DNA of 64,000 nucleotides from Desulfitobacterium chlororespirans DSM 11544 (GCF_900143285.1 NZ_FRDN01000003.1:310001-374000), one strand, 5' to 3'. Counted from the stretch's first letter, positions 27,371 through 37,539 are shown. Notes: a model not told the origin generated them from the letters alone. Translations and numbers: made by a program.

Positions 27371-28216
27371 TCATTGGCTTTTACAGGCTCTCACTAAATT
27401 ATTTAAGAGAATGGTGGTCGTAACCGAGCCGACTCCCCCCGGTACGGGAGTAATCGCTTTGACCTTGTCCACCACGGCGTCATAGTCTACGTCACCGCAG
27501 ATTTTGCCGTCACCGCCATCATTAATACCCACATCGATGACGATGCTGTTTTCCGCAACATATTTATCATCGATCATTCTGGCCCGGCCCATGGCCGCAA
27601 TGACGATATCCGCACTTTTGGCGACTTCCGGCAGGTTCCTGGTCCTGGAATGACAGATGGTCACAGTGGCATTTTCTTGTAAGAGCATCATGCTCAGGGG
27701 CTTGCCTACGACTAAGCTTCTGCCCATCACCACGGCATTGGCGCCTTTCAGCTCAATTTCATAGTGGCGCAGGATTGCCATGACGGCGGCCGGTGTGCAG
27801 GGCAAAAGGCCGCTCATATCTCCTTCAAAAACCTTCTCCAGATTGAGAGGGCTCATGCAGTCAATGTCTTTATCCGCAGAAATAAGGTGTTTAATGACTT
27901 CTTCATCCAATTGCTGGGGCAGAGGCCGGAAAAGCATGATCCCATGCACAGAAGGGTCATCATTGACCTGAGTCATAACGGCAGTAAATTCTTCCATGCT
28001 GATATTCAGATCGAGAGGATAGGTCTTGGTGGCGATTCCTACGGTTTCACAATTCTTAATGATATTATTCTCGTAGTAAACATCATCGGGGCGGCTGCCC
28101 ACCCGGATAATTCCCAGTGTCGGCGCTTTTCCTTCAGCTTGCAAGGCCGCAATTTCCTGCCGGAGGTTCTCCTTCATGGCCTGAACCACCGGCTTGGCAT
28201 TAAGAATTTGGGTCAC
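27371..28216 (-). CDS. folD: Methylenetetrahydrofolate dehydrogenase/cyclohydrolase
   Basis: 281 residues, full length for FolD. Family motifs are visible: the catalytic region YYENNIIKNCETVGI (lysine in place in the family is shifted or replaced), ALLFRPLPQQLDEE-like MLFRPLPQQLD, the NADP region VVMGRSLVVGKPLSMMLL and the C-terminal TPVPGGVGSVTTTILL. It interconverts methylene- and methenyl-THF. The start is GTG at 28216 behind GGGAGG and overlaps the fchA stop by 4 bp. The dehydrogenase is the main need since FchA supplies a second cyclohydrolase. Confidence 0.9.
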   Translation of the reverse strand: MTQILNAKPVVQAMKENLRQEIAALQAEGKAPTLGIIRVGSRPDDVYYENNIIKNCETVGIATKTYPLDLNISMEEFTAVMTQVNDDPSVHGIMLFRPLPQQLDEEVIKHLISADKDIDCMSPLNLEKVFEGDMSGLLPCTPAAVMAILRHYEIELKGANAVVMGRSLVVGKPLSMMLLQENATVTICHSRTRNLPEVAKSADIVIAAMGRARMIDDKYVAENSIVIDVGINDGGDGKICGDVDYDAVVDKVKAITPVPGGVGSVTTTILLNNLVRACKSQ

Positions 28217-28851
28217 GATGATTTACCTCCCGTAATTGAATTCTGAACTTCAGCAAAAATCCGGTCGGCCTTGGCTGTATAGACCGTACAGAGATCGGCC
28301 AGCTCGGTCTCGATTCTGTGCTTGAACTCCTGATCCTTCATAATTTGGGTATTGATCAGAACATTGAGTTTGGCTCCTTCCAAAGCTGCCTTCAGGAAGG
28401 CTACACCCACGCCCACATCACTGATGGCGATCCGGGTGCCTTTCTGAGCGAATTCCTCCTGAAGATCGATTCCTTCCGCACAGCAGCGGGCGATCTCCAA
28501 AGGAACCAGGGTGGCGTTGACCAGGGCTTTCTGCAGTGTTTCCTCTTTCCGCTGAATTTCCTCTTCGGTGTTTTTAGGCATGCCATAAACCTGAGATAGG
28601 GGATAAAAGGCTGCGGCATCTTCCGCCACCAGAGACTGGAATCTGGCGATAACTTTTTCGCTTTTTTCCATTAAGATCTTAACCTCTGCTTCAACATCAG
28701 CGTACTTTTTCTTACCCACGGTCAGATTCCCGACCATTACACCCAGGGCCATGCCCATGGAACCCACATAGGCCGAGGCTCCGCCGCCTCCCGGTATAGG
28801 TTCTTTTGATGAAAGAGCCGATACAAAGTCTTTAGCGCTTGACTCAAGCAT
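28213..28851 (-). CDS. fchA: Methenyltetrahydrofolate cyclohydrolase (FTCD_C family)
   Basis: 212 residues of the formimino-THF cyclodeaminase/cyclohydrolase family. The head SAKDFVSALSSKEPIPGGGG and ASAYVGSMGMALGVMVGNLT are the typical glycine-rich folate-binding start. It sits between fhs and folD in the pathway order of acetogens, so a methenyl-THF cyclohydrolase role is likely. I chose the ATG at 28851, 9 bases after GGAG; the ATG at 28860 abuts that site. Confidence 0.85.
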   Translation of the reverse strand: MLESSAKDFVSALSSKEPIPGGGGASAYVGSMGMALGVMVGNLTVGKKKYADVEAEVKILMEKSEKVIARFQSLVAEDAAAFYPLSQVYGMPKNTEEEIQRKEETLQKALVNATLVPLEIARCCAEGIDLQEEFAQKGTRIAISDVGVGVAFLKAALEGAKLNVLINTQIMKDQEFKHRIETELADLCTVYTAKADRIFAEVQNSITGGKSS

Positions 28852-28897
28852 CCTGTTCATCTCCTCTCTCTAAAAATCGGTCTCATCCGCACAATTT

Positions 28898-29080
28898 ATC
28901 TCTTTAGCTCTACCCTTTTCTATTTATCTGTAGTTAACTCTACCCTTTTTCACTATCTTTATTTAACTCTACTCTTTTCACCTATTTTATTATCTCTACC
29001 CTTTTCACTTATCTTTATTTATCTCTATCCTTTTCTCCCGGATTTTTTTATATTATCCGCACCCTTTTACCAAGATTTAT
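28898..29080 (-). repeat. Degenerate 28-31 bp tandem repeat upstream of fchA
   Basis: About five to six imperfect units of CTCTACCCTTTTCACTATCT followed by TTATTTAA or similar (plus strand) fill most of the 323 bp gap between fhs and fchA. The unit core CTCTACCCTTTT recurs at roughly 30 bp spacing. It is A-rich and purine-rich on the coding strand, forms no gene, and lies in the putative transcript leader of fchA-folD. A perfect 8 bp inverted repeat (CTGAGATG/CATCTCAG, 29107-29138) stands just before it. Confidence 0.75.
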
Positions 29081-29174
29081 AAAAACCCTCTCCCTATAAC
29101 CCTGGGAACTGAGATGACAGAGTTCACCGCCATCTCAGCCTAATTTGACAATGAGCACTCCTTATAGGGGCTCA

Positions 29175-30851
29175 TCAGAATAAGCCGGAAATCCTGCCTG
29201 TGTTATCCACATCAATGCTTTCGGCGGCCGGAACCTTGGGCAGGCCGGGCATGGTCATGATATCCCCGGTCAGGGCCACAGCAAAACCGGCCCCTGCCGA
29301 TACTTTGACACTGCGGATGGATATTCTGAAACCGGTGGGGCGTCCCAGCTTTTTCTGATCATCGGACAGAGAGTACTGGGTTTTGGCCATGCAAACCGGA
29401 ATATTGCGATAGCCGATGCTTTCGATGCCCTCGATATCCTTGGCGCTGGAACCGATAAAGTCCACACCATCGGCACCGTAGATTTTGGTGGCAATGGCTG
29501 TGATCTTTTCTTTAAGCCCCAGATCGATGTCATAAGCGAAGGTAAAGTTCTTGGGGCTGTCCATGAGCTTGAGAACCTCTTCAGCTAATTCTACGCCGCC
29601 GGCTCCCCCCTTTTCCCATACTTCAGAAAGGGCCACGTTGACACCCAGCTTTTTGCATTCCTCTTCAACCAGCTGGACCTCAGCCAGGGTATCGGTTGGG
29701 AAACGGTTAATGGCTACGACGGCGGGCAGTCCGAAGTTAACCGTAATGTTCTCTACATGTTTGAGCAGATTGGGGAGTCCTTCCTTGAGGGCTGCCAGGT
29801 TTTCCTGGTTCAGATCGGCTTTGGCAACGCCCCCATGAGATTTAAGAGCGCGGACGGTAGCCACGATGACCACGGCATCCGGTTCCAGACCGCTTAAGCG
29901 GCATTTGATATCGAGGAACTTCTCAGCGCCCAGGTCGGCGCCGAAGCCTGCTTCTGTGACGACATAATCGCCGAGCTTTAAGGCCATTTTGGTGGCCATA
30001 ACACTGTTGCAACCATGGGCAATATTGGCGAAAGGTCCGCCATGGATAAAGGAGGGGGTATGCTCCAGGGTCTGCACGAGATTGGGCTTTAAAGCGTCTT
30101 TGAGCAGTGCCGCCACGGCTCCCTGAGCCTTCAGCTGACCGGCCGTGACCGGTTCTCCCTTGCGGTTATAGCCGATGATGATTCTCTCCACTCTTTTCTT
30201 CAGATCATCCAGGTCACTGGAGAGGCAGAGAATGGCCATAATCTCCGAAGCCACGGTGATATCGAAACCGTCTTCCCGGGGCATGCCGTTAGCTTTGCCG
30301 CCCAGGCCGTCATTGATATATCTGAGCTGACGATCGTTCATATCCATACATCTTTTCCAGGTGATGCGCCTTACATCGATGTCCAGGGCATTTCCCTGAT
30401 AGATATGGTTGTCCAGCAATGCGGCGATCAAGTTGTTGGCGGCACCGATGGCATGGAGATCACCTGTGAAATGAAGGTTAATATCTTCCATAGGAACCAC
30501 TTGAGCATAGCCGCCGCCGGCCGCCCCGCCTTTAACTCCAAATACAGGTCCCAGGGAGGGCTCGCGCAAAGCGATCACGACTTTTTTGCCTAAATGTGTA
30601 AGGGCATCCCCCAGACCAACGGTGGTGGTTGTTTTCCCTTCACCGGCCGGTGTGGGATTAATGGCGGTCACTAAGATCAGCTTGCCGGCGGGGGTATTCC
30701 CTTTTTCCTTCAGCAGATTGTAGTCGATTTTAGCTTTGTACTTCCCATAGGATTCTACATACTCTTCGGCGATGTTCAGTTTTTCAGCGATCTCTGCCAC
30801 AGGCAGCATGGTGGATTCCTGAGCAATTTCGATATCACTTTTGAAAGCCAT
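29175..30851 (-). CDS. fhs: Formate-tetrahydrofolate ligase
   Basis: 558 residues, the normal length. The ATP-binding P-loop [19 protein letters not shown], the [21 protein letters not shown] block and [14 protein letters not shown] are all intact. The enzyme makes 10-formyl-THF from formate and ATP, the first step of the methyl branch of the acetyl-CoA pathway. It follows the formate channel gene by 33 bp, and the cyclohydrolase and dehydrogenase follow downstream. It has a strong GGGGAGG site. Confidence 0.95.
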   Translation of the reverse strand: MAFKSDIEIAQESTMLPVAEIAEKLNIAEEYVESYGKYKAKIDYNLLKEKGNTPAGKLILVTAINPTPAGEGKTTTTVGLGDALTHLGKKVVIALREPSLGPVFGVKGGAAGGGYAQVVPMEDINLHFTGDLHAIGAANNLIAALLDNHIYQGNALDIDVRRITWKRCMDMNDRQLRYINDGLGGKANGMPREDGFDITVASEIMAILCLSSDLDDLKKRVERIIIGYNRKGEPVTAGQLKAQGAVAALLKDALKPNLVQTLEHTPSFIHGGPFANIAHGCNSVMATKMALKLGDYVVTEAGFGADLGAEKFLDIKCRLSGLEPDAVVIVATVRALKSHGGVAKADLNQENLAALKEGLPNLLKHVENITVNFGLPAVVAINRFPTDTLAEVQLVEEECKKLGVNVALSEVWEKGGAGGVELAEEVLKLMDSPKNFTFAYDIDLGLKEKITAIATKIYGADGVDFIGSSAKDIEGIESIGYRNIPVCMAKTQYSLSDDQKKLGRPTGFRISIRSVKVSAGAGFAVALTGDIMTMPGLPKVPAAESIDVDNTGRISGLF

Positions 30852-30884
30852 GTTGTTTTTCCTCCCCTTATTGTTTAGATCTGT

Positions 30885-31790
30885 TTATTTTGATTTTGCC
30901 AAAGCGTTATCTAATTTTCCCGGCATAAGGCGGTCTGTTTTTTCCGCGGCTGCCGGCCTCCCTTTGTACAGGGTACCCAGCCAATAGAATACACCGACAA
31001 AAAGACTGCCCCCGATAATATTGCCCAAGGTTACCGGAATAAGATTATTGACTACAAAGCTTTCCCAATTGAGATGAGCCAGCTTGGCCGCCGTGACACC
31101 CAAAACCTCGGCCTGCTCTACCCAGACGGGATTCATTTTGGCTATGATTCCTGCGGGAATATAGTACATATTGGCGATGCTGTGCTCAAAGCCGGAGGTG
31201 ATAAAGAGCATAATCGGAAAAAATATGGCCAGCACCTTTCCCGCGATATCCTTGGCCGCAGCTGCCATCCAGACCGCCAGACAAACCAGCCAATTGCACA
31301 TAATCCCCATTAAGAGAGCTTGGCTGAAGGTTAACCCGGTCTTGTAGACGGCGGTTTTGATGGTGAATCCGCCGAGAAGTCCTCCGGAAAAGTCCAATTG
31401 GCCGGAATAGATAATAAATATAACGATGGTCAGGGCGCCTATAAAATTGCCCAAATAGACGATGACCCAATTTCTTAGCATATCGAACCAGCGGACTTTC
31501 TTTTCAATACAGGAAATGACGATCAGGGTATTGCCTGTAAACAGTTCTGCACCGGTAATGACCACCATCATGAGACCTGTCCCGAAGATGATCCCGGCCA
31601 GCAGCTTGCCTAAACCAACAGAATCCAAGGTATGAATGGCAACGTTTGAGCCTTCTGAGGCAAAAGCGATCAAGGCGCCGGCCAGTATTGCCAGTATAAA
31701 CAGTTTGTAGGCCGGAGTGCTTGCTTTCTTTTTGCCGATTGCTACATATTCCTCTGTTATTTCCTTGGGACTCAGATACATATTAGCCAT
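30885..31790 (-). CDS. focA: Formate/nitrite transporter family channel
   Basis: 301 residues with six transmembrane helices and the FNT-family loops (ITGAELFTGNTLIV; GIMCNWLVCLAVWMA; SGFEHSIANMYYIPAG). FNT proteins are pentameric channels for formate, nitrite or hydrosulfide. Placement directly before fhs argues for formate. The ATG at 31790 has GGAG 8 bases upstream; the longer reading from 31874 lacks a site. The symbol is given by family and context. Confidence 0.85.
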   Translation of the reverse strand: MANMYLSPKEITEEYVAIGKKKASTPAYKLFILAILAGALIAFASEGSNVAIHTLDSVGLGKLLAGIIFGTGLMMVVITGAELFTGNTLIVISCIEKKVRWFDMLRNWVIVYLGNFIGALTIVIFIIYSGQLDFSGGLLGGFTIKTAVYKTGLTFSQALLMGIMCNWLVCLAVWMAAAAKDIAGKVLAIFFPIMLFITSGFEHSIANMYYIPAGIIAKMNPVWVEQAEVLGVTAAKLAHLNWESFVVNNLIPVTLGNIIGGSLFVGVFYWLGTLYKGRPAAAEKTDRLMPGKLDNALAKSK

Positions 31791-32132
31791 CCTTTTTGCT
31801 CCTTTCTGCGAAAGATCATGCGACATCAGCCAAGTGCCTAGGGGTAACAAGAATCCGTTCTCCATCTTAAGCAAAATGGTCAGCTTTCAAGTTCAGAATA
31901 GCATTTTCCAGGCCAAGCGTCATTGTTCATAACTGACAGTCTTTTTTATAACTTTTTTATATTTTTAGACAAGTCGGACAGTTCCAATTTCTTTAACCCT
32001 TACTACTGATGGAGAAAGATTTTTTATCTATTTGGAATCTTCTCTAAAAAAGATATATAATGACTCTATCCGGTCTTTTAGATCAATGTGCTGTAAATCG
32101 TTCAGCCGACCTGGCGGGAGGGGGGGAGTAAA

Positions 32133-33674
32133 TTGAATATCAATATGCATATTCTTTTGGACGAACTAAGGGAGCTGAACCCCAAATCTTATCTCAATGA
32201 TTCCATTGACCTCACCATCCGCTCCATGGCGGGTTTTGACAAAACATCCGACGGCTTTTTAACGGACACACTGTATTTAGCCACTACAACTGCCTTGACC
32301 GCCTGGGAAGGAAAACTGCAGGATGTGAATCTGATCGCCGTCGGTTCTTTTGAGCTTGATTTTGCCCAACGCAACCGGTGCAATATTATTTGTTTCGATG
32401 ATTCCCTGTCACCCGTTGAGATCGCCGGCCATATCTTCAGAATTCAAAAGAAATACGATGATTGGAACAATGCCCTGCTCTCAGCACTGATCGCCAAGAA
32501 ACCCACGAAACACCTCTTCGCCATTGCCCTGGGAGAGATTCATAATCCCATGATGTTGCTCGGGCCCCTCAATACACTAATCCTGGCTGCCGGCGACATC
32601 CCGGCAAGCTGTACCGATACCCTGTGGCGGGAACTGCTTAACGAGGGTTATCTTTCCTATGAACACCCCTTATACAGTGAGCTCCTGAAAATGGCTGAGA
32701 AAAAACCTTCTGAGCAGCCTTTTATCGTCAAATTCCCTATGCATGATTACACTTATCTTATCGCCAATCTGTTTCAATCGGGAAAACGCTGTGGGGCTCT
32801 GCATCTGATTGAAGTCAATCAACCTTTTTCCTTGGGGCAGATAACCCTTGTGGCCCATTTCCGGAGTATCCTTGAACAGGCTATCAAAACTATTCCGGAT
32901 CTCCAGATTCTCTCCTCCAATGCCAACGGCTTTGTTTATCAGCTGCTGAATCACATCTATGTCAAAGAAAGCATTATCATCAATTCCCTCCAGGCCAAAG
33001 GGTGGAAGGTGTTTGATGAATTTCTTTGCTTAAATTTAATGCAGAATAAGATGCAGAGGGATGATACTTTACTGAATATTATTGTCCAGGAGCTGACCAG
33101 AGTTTTCCCTGCCGCTATCATTCTGAATTACAAAGACGGGGTGGTCATGATCCTGCGTCATGCTGATTTTCCCTTTGACCGGGAAGATTTGCAGGCCAGG
33201 CTGGCCTCCTTCGTCAAGAAGTTTTTCTTAACCATCGGGGTCAGTTCGGTCTTCTACGATTTCAAAAACTTGAAAAGACATTATGATGAATGCAGTCTGG
33301 CTATCAAATATGGTCTGGCACAAGATCCCACTCTGGCCCTTCATTTCTTTGATGATCATGTCTTCCGGCACCTCAGCCGATTCATCTTCGTTGAGAATGG
33401 CAAGAACCAATTTATCCATACCAAGGTTGAGCTGCTCCATCATTATGATTTAAAAAATAATACGGAGCTGGTCAAAACCCTGCTCACTTATTTTCAGTTC
33501 GGCCAAAGCAAATCCCTGGCCGCGGAAAAGATGCACCTCCATCGGAACACCCTGACTTACCGGCTGAACAGCATCAACAATCTCGTCGGTATCGACTGCA
33601 GCAGCCGCAATCTGCAGGAGGAGGAAATCTTTCACATCATGCTGTCCTGCAAATTCCTTGAATATATACCGTGA
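32133..33674 (+). CDS. PucR/CdaR-type transcriptional regulator
   Basis: 513 residues. The C-terminal about 60 residues are the PucR-type helix-turn-helix (SLAAEKMHLHRNTLTYRLNS), preceded by a GGDEF-like CdaR domain (about 300-400) and an N-terminal sensory region of no clear family. The start is TTG behind a long GGGAGGGGGGAG. It is divergent from focA-fhs-fchA-folD across 342 bp, so it probably controls the formate module. The sensed signal is not visible. Confidence 0.8.
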   Translation: MNINMHILLDELRELNPKSYLNDSIDLTIRSMAGFDKTSDGFLTDTLYLATTTALTAWEGKLQDVNLIAVGSFELDFAQRNRCNIICFDDSLSPVEIAGHIFRIQKKYDDWNNALLSALIAKKPTKHLFAIALGEIHNPMMLLGPLNTLILAAGDIPASCTDTLWRELLNEGYLSYEHPLYSELLKMAEKKPSEQPFIVKFPMHDYTYLIANLFQSGKRCGALHLIEVNQPFSLGQITLVAHFRSILEQAIKTIPDLQILSSNANGFVYQLLNHIYVKESIIINSLQAKGWKVFDEFLCLNLMQNKMQRDDTLLNIIVQELTRVFPAAIILNYKDGVVMILRHADFPFDREDLQARLASFVKKFFLTIGVSSVFYDFKNLKRHYDECSLAIKYGLAQDPTLALHFFDDHVFRHLSRFIFVENGKNQFIHTKVELLHHYDLKNNTELVKTLLTYFQFGQSKSLAAEKMHLHRNTLTYRLNSINNLVGIDCSSRNLQEEEIFHIMLSCKFLEYIP

Positions 33675-33784
33675 ATTTGAACCCTTGACAACATCTTGTA
33701 CACTTTGTTACAATATGAATAAGCTAAATTAAGGAAGTCTGTGTTCACCAACCCAAACAAAAACCTTTTGTAAATATCTACAAA

Positions 33785-33827
33785 AAAAGCCCGGTTCTTT
33801 GTAATTTTCTACAAAGACTGGGCTTTT
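33785..33827. terminator. Bidirectional terminator between convergent genes
   Basis: AAAAGCCC and TTCTTTGTA pair with TACAAAGA and GGGCTTTT around a 6-base loop; T-rich tails are present on both sides. It separates the PucR gene (plus) from the ferredoxin subunit gene (minus). Confidence 0.8.
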
Positions 33828-33862
33828 GTTTTGGCATCTGATTTCTGGGTTATTCCATTATG

Positions 33863-34420
33863 CTAAAGAATTTTTGTTCCTCTGGGTGGATAATAAAAAG
33901 TGGAGGGTCTTGTTAAACGCAACGTCGGCAAAGGAGCCGTCAGACGCAGAACCCTGTCCGTCGGATTGCCCTGGATTTCCCTGAGCTGCAAGGCTCCGGT
34001 GACACAAGCCTGCACGCAATAAGGTACATTCCCTTTATCCAGCCGCTCATGGCAAAGCTGACACTTGCCGGCTTTGCCGGTCTGAGGATTAATTTGGGGA
34101 GCGCCGAAAGGGCAGGAGGCCACACAGGACTTGCAGGAACCGCACTTATCCGGAAAGTGAAGGACGATACCGTCCCGCCGTTTGGCATAAGCTCCGTTGG
34201 GACAGACCCGCAGGCATTCAGGATTGGCACAGTGATTGCAGGCTGTGGAGAGAAAAAAGCGGGAAATCTGACCCCGGTCATAATTTACATCCTCCACCTG
34301 CCGCAATTTCCGCCAGGTCAGGGAAGGAGGCAGGCGGTTATGGTTGGCGCAGGCTTTGATGCACGCTCCGCACCCCAGACATCGGTTCACATCCAAAAAG
34401 AAACCCAATTGTTTAGCCAT
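33863..34420 (-). CDS. DmsB-like 4Fe-4S ferredoxin subunit
   Basis: 185 residues with four cysteine groups of the DmsB/NrfC type: CLGCGACIKAC, CNHCANPECLRVCP, CGSCKSCVASCP and CQLCHERLDKGNVPYCVQAC. It should pass electrons between four 4Fe-4S clusters to the adjacent catalytic subunit. The ATG at 34420 follows GAGGAGGG; it lies 11 bp after the stop of the catalytic subunit gene. No membrane anchor gene belongs to this pair. Confidence 0.85.
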   Translation of the reverse strand: MAKQLGFFLDVNRCLGCGACIKACANHNRLPPSLTWRKLRQVEDVNYDRGQISRFFLSTACNHCANPECLRVCPNGAYAKRRDGIVLHFPDKCGSCKSCVASCPFGAPQINPQTGKAGKCQLCHERLDKGNVPYCVQACVTGALQLREIQGNPTDRVLRLTAPLPTLRLTRPSTFYYPPRGTKIL

Positions 34421-34431
34421 GTCTTCCCTCC

Positions 34432-36474
34432 TCAAGAGGTGGTTTTTCTGATTCCGACAAAGGTCTCGTTCAAAGCTAATCCATAAGCCCCTGTAGCATA
34501 TTTGCCCATATCGGTCAATTCGCCAAGGTTGAGCAGATTCAGGTGGGGAGATTTTAGGTTGGGCCGGTTCTCCTGATAAATCACGATAACTCCCTCTCCT
34601 ATGCCCAGGTCCGGCTCGATGATGACCGGGAAACTCCCGCCCCGATTCCATAAGATGGCCTTGTCTCCTCTGTTCAGGTTATAAGCTTCAGCGGTTTTAG
34701 GATGGAGCCGGGCTTTCAAAAAGGAGTTGCTCTCTTCGGAATAGAGATAGACCTGGGAGTTCAACCCGGATAAATGATGAGGGGTCAGCAAGCGCAGTGG
34801 AGTTTCCGGGGGGGCTTGGCGTGGCGGCCGGTAAACAGGCAAAGGGGGATGGCCCCATTCCTGAGCTTTCTCCGAATAAAATTCATACTTACCCGAGGGC
34901 GTTTGGAATTGCCGTCCCTGCCAGGCGGTCCCGGAATAGTTTACCCGCCTGGGGCCTTTAAGCAGTTCCTCAGCCGAGTCAATTCCCAGTATGGCCAGCA
35001 TCTCCGGCCCGATGGCGCCGAGAACCCACTCCTTTTCCGATCCTTCTGTGGGAAAGGCCGAGCTGCCCGGGGAGCTTTGATTAAGGCGTTTGGACAGATC
35101 CCAGGCAATCTGCAGATCGGAGCGGGCTTCGCCCACCGGCTCCACGGCCGGTTCATTGATCCCAATATAGTAATGCCAGTAGCTGGCATGCAGGTCCCAA
35201 TGCTCATAATGGGTGGTCACAGGGAGAAAGAGGTCGGCCGCAGCGGAGGAACGGGTGTGAAAGAGGTCACTAACCACGATAAGCTCCAAGGTTTCGCTGA
35301 GTTTTTGCCAGTCGGCATGATTGCCATCCTGCTGGTAAGGGTTGCGACTGGCGATCCAGAGCATTTTCACCGGAGGATCGGCTCCTAAGGCCAGCTGGGC
35401 AAATTGATTGATATCCAGCTCCCGGTCCTGGGCATGGCCGCATTGGGAATGGGCTAAAGGCCCGGCAAAACGCCAGGTTTCAAAATGCCCGTACTGAACC
35501 CCTCCGCCGGGCCGGCCGATATTCCCGGTCAGGGCTCCTAAGGCGTCGATGGCTCTCAGATTCTGTCCTCCGTTGGTATAGCGCTGCAGTCCAAAGCCCG
35601 CCCAGATGCAGGCCGGTTTTACCGCCCCATACTCCAGGGCCAGTTCCTTCATGGTCTCCAGGGAAACCCCCGTCACTGCCGAGCATTCCCGGAGATCGAT
35701 CTCCTCCTTCAGGTAATCGATAAATTGCTCATGTCCCAGAGCATAGTCCGGCAGCTCTGGGTCTGTGAGCTGATACTTCACGATGAGTTTGGCCAGGCCT
35801 AAGGCCAGGAGTCCGTCCGTCCCCGGATTCACCCGCACAAATTGATGAACCCGGGCAGCCGTGGCTGAAAAATGGGTATCCAGACAAATGACTTTGGCTC
35901 CCTGATCCATAGCCCGAAAGATCACCGGCATTTGGTGAGCGGCATTCCAGGCGGGGTTGGCCCCCCAGATCCAGATGAGCTTAGCCTTCTCCATCTCCAG
36001 AGGATCGGAGCAAAAGAAGGCTCCGAAATCGAAAACCTGAGCCTCCACCCCTGCCGACCAGCAAGGGGAGCCCACGGCCCGGGTGGTGGGGCCAAGCCCG
36101 GTCAGAAAAGCCTCCAGGGCATTATGAAGGATTCCGAAGTTGCCGGAGTATTTATTATGAGCAAGGGGCAGGGTTGTTCCATACTTATCTTTAAGGTCAA
36201 GAATCTTCCGGCTGATGGTTTCCAGCGCTTCATCCCAGGTGATCCGTTCCCACTGTCCCGAAAAGCGTTTGCGCTGGCGCAGGGGATAGCGGATCCGCTG
36301 GGGGCTGTAGACTTTATGAATTTCGTCCATAACTTTGGGGCAAAGCTTGCCCCGGGTATAGGGATGGGCAGGATTGCCCTCGATGGCTACCAGCCGGCCA
36401 TGGCGGGTGGTGCTGATCATGCTGCAAGTGTCATAACAGTTCCGGGGACAGATATGATAATGCAAGTTATCCAT
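34432..36474 (-). CDS. DMSO-reductase-family molybdopterin oxidoreductase, no Tat signal
   Basis: 680 residues. The N-terminal 4Fe-4S motif CPRNCYDTCSM...GKLCPK begins at residue about 9, so there is no room for a Tat signal and the enzyme should be cytoplasmic unless exported with a partner. Molybdopterin-binding blocks (TTRAVGSPCWSAGV, AKLIWIWGANPAWNAAHQMP, ACIWAGFGLQRYTNGGQN) and the C-terminal molydop_binding domain are present. It is paralogous to the dmsA at 38123, which has a Tat signal. Start at 36474 behind GGGGGG. The substrate is unknown. Confidence 0.85.
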   Translation of the reverse strand: MDNLHYHICPRNCYDTCSMISTTRHGRLVAIEGNPAHPYTRGKLCPKVMDEIHKVYSPQRIRYPLRQRKRFSGQWERITWDEALETISRKILDLKDKYGTTLPLAHNKYSGNFGILHNALEAFLTGLGPTTRAVGSPCWSAGVEAQVFDFGAFFCSDPLEMEKAKLIWIWGANPAWNAAHQMPVIFRAMDQGAKVICLDTHFSATAARVHQFVRVNPGTDGLLALGLAKLIVKYQLTDPELPDYALGHEQFIDYLKEEIDLRECSAVTGVSLETMKELALEYGAVKPACIWAGFGLQRYTNGGQNLRAIDALGALTGNIGRPGGGVQYGHFETWRFAGPLAHSQCGHAQDRELDINQFAQLALGADPPVKMLWIASRNPYQQDGNHADWQKLSETLELIVVSDLFHTRSSAAADLFLPVTTHYEHWDLHASYWHYYIGINEPAVEPVGEARSDLQIAWDLSKRLNQSSPGSSAFPTEGSEKEWVLGAIGPEMLAILGIDSAEELLKGPRRVNYSGTAWQGRQFQTPSGKYEFYSEKAQEWGHPPLPVYRPPRQAPPETPLRLLTPHHLSGLNSQVYLYSEESNSFLKARLHPKTAEAYNLNRGDKAILWNRGGSFPVIIEPDLGIGEGVIVIYQENRPNLKSPHLNLLNLGELTDMGKYATGAYGLALNETFVGIRKTTS

Positions 36475-36632
36475 TTTAAATCCCCCCTGCAATCCTCACT
36501 GGTTCATTGGTTACCCTTATCTTCGCTAAAGAAGAGGTTTTCCCTGCTTAAAAAATACGGCAATAGTATGTTTCCATTTTTTAAATATATACTTTTATCA
36601 TGCCTTTCACACCCTGACCGCAGGCTTGAAAA

Positions 36633-36675
36633 ACACCCCGGACTCCTCAGCGAACATGAAGGAATCCGGGGGTGT
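36633..36675 (-). terminator. Terminator of the dmsABC operon
   Basis: CACCCCGGA/TCCT pairs with AGGA/TCCGGGGGTG; on the minus strand GTTTTTC follows. It lies 10 bp past the dmsC stop and so separates the exported set from the Tat-less unit. Confidence 0.8.
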
Positions 36676-36684
36676 CCCTACTTC

Positions 36685-37539
36685 TTACATCAAGGCCGTG
36701 ATATGCATTCCTACCGCACTGACATAGAAGAGTCCTCTGCCCAGGAGCTCGCCCACCACACCGCAGGTGAGGGCCAGAACAATGAGCTGGGATTGGGGAT
36801 TATCCTGCTTGCTGATGAGATTGAGGATAAGAAGGATGGGGAGAATCCAGCCTACCGCCGCCCTCAGCCAGAAGACGGGGCTGCTTAAGAGAGCTTGGGC
36901 TGTAGCTGCTCCCTCTGGGGTAACTTTTAAACCGGAGAAGTAAAAGAGATAAAGGATGGCACTGCCCATAACACTGCCTAAGGCAATGCCGAGGAGCTGC
37001 TTCATCTCTCCCCCAGACAATGCTTTGCGGCCTAAGACTGCCGTGACGAGAGTCCCTAAGATCATGCCCGTCATCAGGAAGAAAATGACCGGTCCCAAGT
37101 TGTTCCAGGCGGGAACCCGGGGCAGGGTGTAAATCAAGGCACTGCTGATGATCCCCAGGAAGCCTAAGGCCGAAGTGAGAGCTAAAACTCCGGTGAGCTT
37201 GCCTCCAGGTCTCCTGGAGAGAAGGGCCAGATAGGCCCAAGCCCCAAAGGTAAAGACGAAGAGGAGAATTTCCCGGCTTAACCAGGAGGTGCCCAGATGG
37301 GTTAAGGCCCGGTAAGCAGCCAAGGGATGCCCTAAGTGGAAAAGGGAGGCGATCATGGCCACGGCCAGGAGCACTCCTGAGACCAGGACGGAGCCTTGGA
37401 TAAATTTTTGATACTCGGGGCCGGCCTGTACAGCCTGTTTACCCCGTTTCCTTTCCAGCAGCCAGAGACAGAAAATGATTCCCACGGATGTTTGACCGAG
37501 AACGGTAAAGAGCACTAATGGCCATTCCCAATGTCCCAT
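36685..37539 (-). CDS. dmsC: DmsC-like membrane anchor subunit
   Basis: 284 residues with about eight transmembrane helices, beginning MGHWEWPLVLFTVLGQTSVG as is usual for DmsC/NrfD-like anchors. LFHLGHPLAAYRALTHLGTSW in the second loop carries the histidines conserved in DmsC. It should oxidise menaquinol and deliver electrons to DmsB. It overlaps dmsB by one base (TAATG). Confidence 0.85.
   Translation of the reverse strand: MGHWEWPLVLFTVLGQTSVGIIFCLWLLERKRGKQAVQAGPEYQKFIQGSVLVSGVLLAVAMIASLFHLGHPLAAYRALTHLGTSWLSREILLFVFTFGAWAYLALLSRRPGGKLTGVLALTSALGFLGIISSALIYTLPRVPAWNNLGPVIFFLMTGMILGTLVTAVLGRKALSGGEMKQLLGIALGSVMGSAILYLFYFSGLKVTPEGAATAQALLSSPVFWLRAAVGWILPILLILNLISKQDNPQSQLIVLALTCGVVGELLGRGLFYVSAVGMHITALM

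Noticed and set aside
28898-29080. CRISPR array
   Set aside because: Units are imperfect, contiguous and without spacers, and no cas genes are near.
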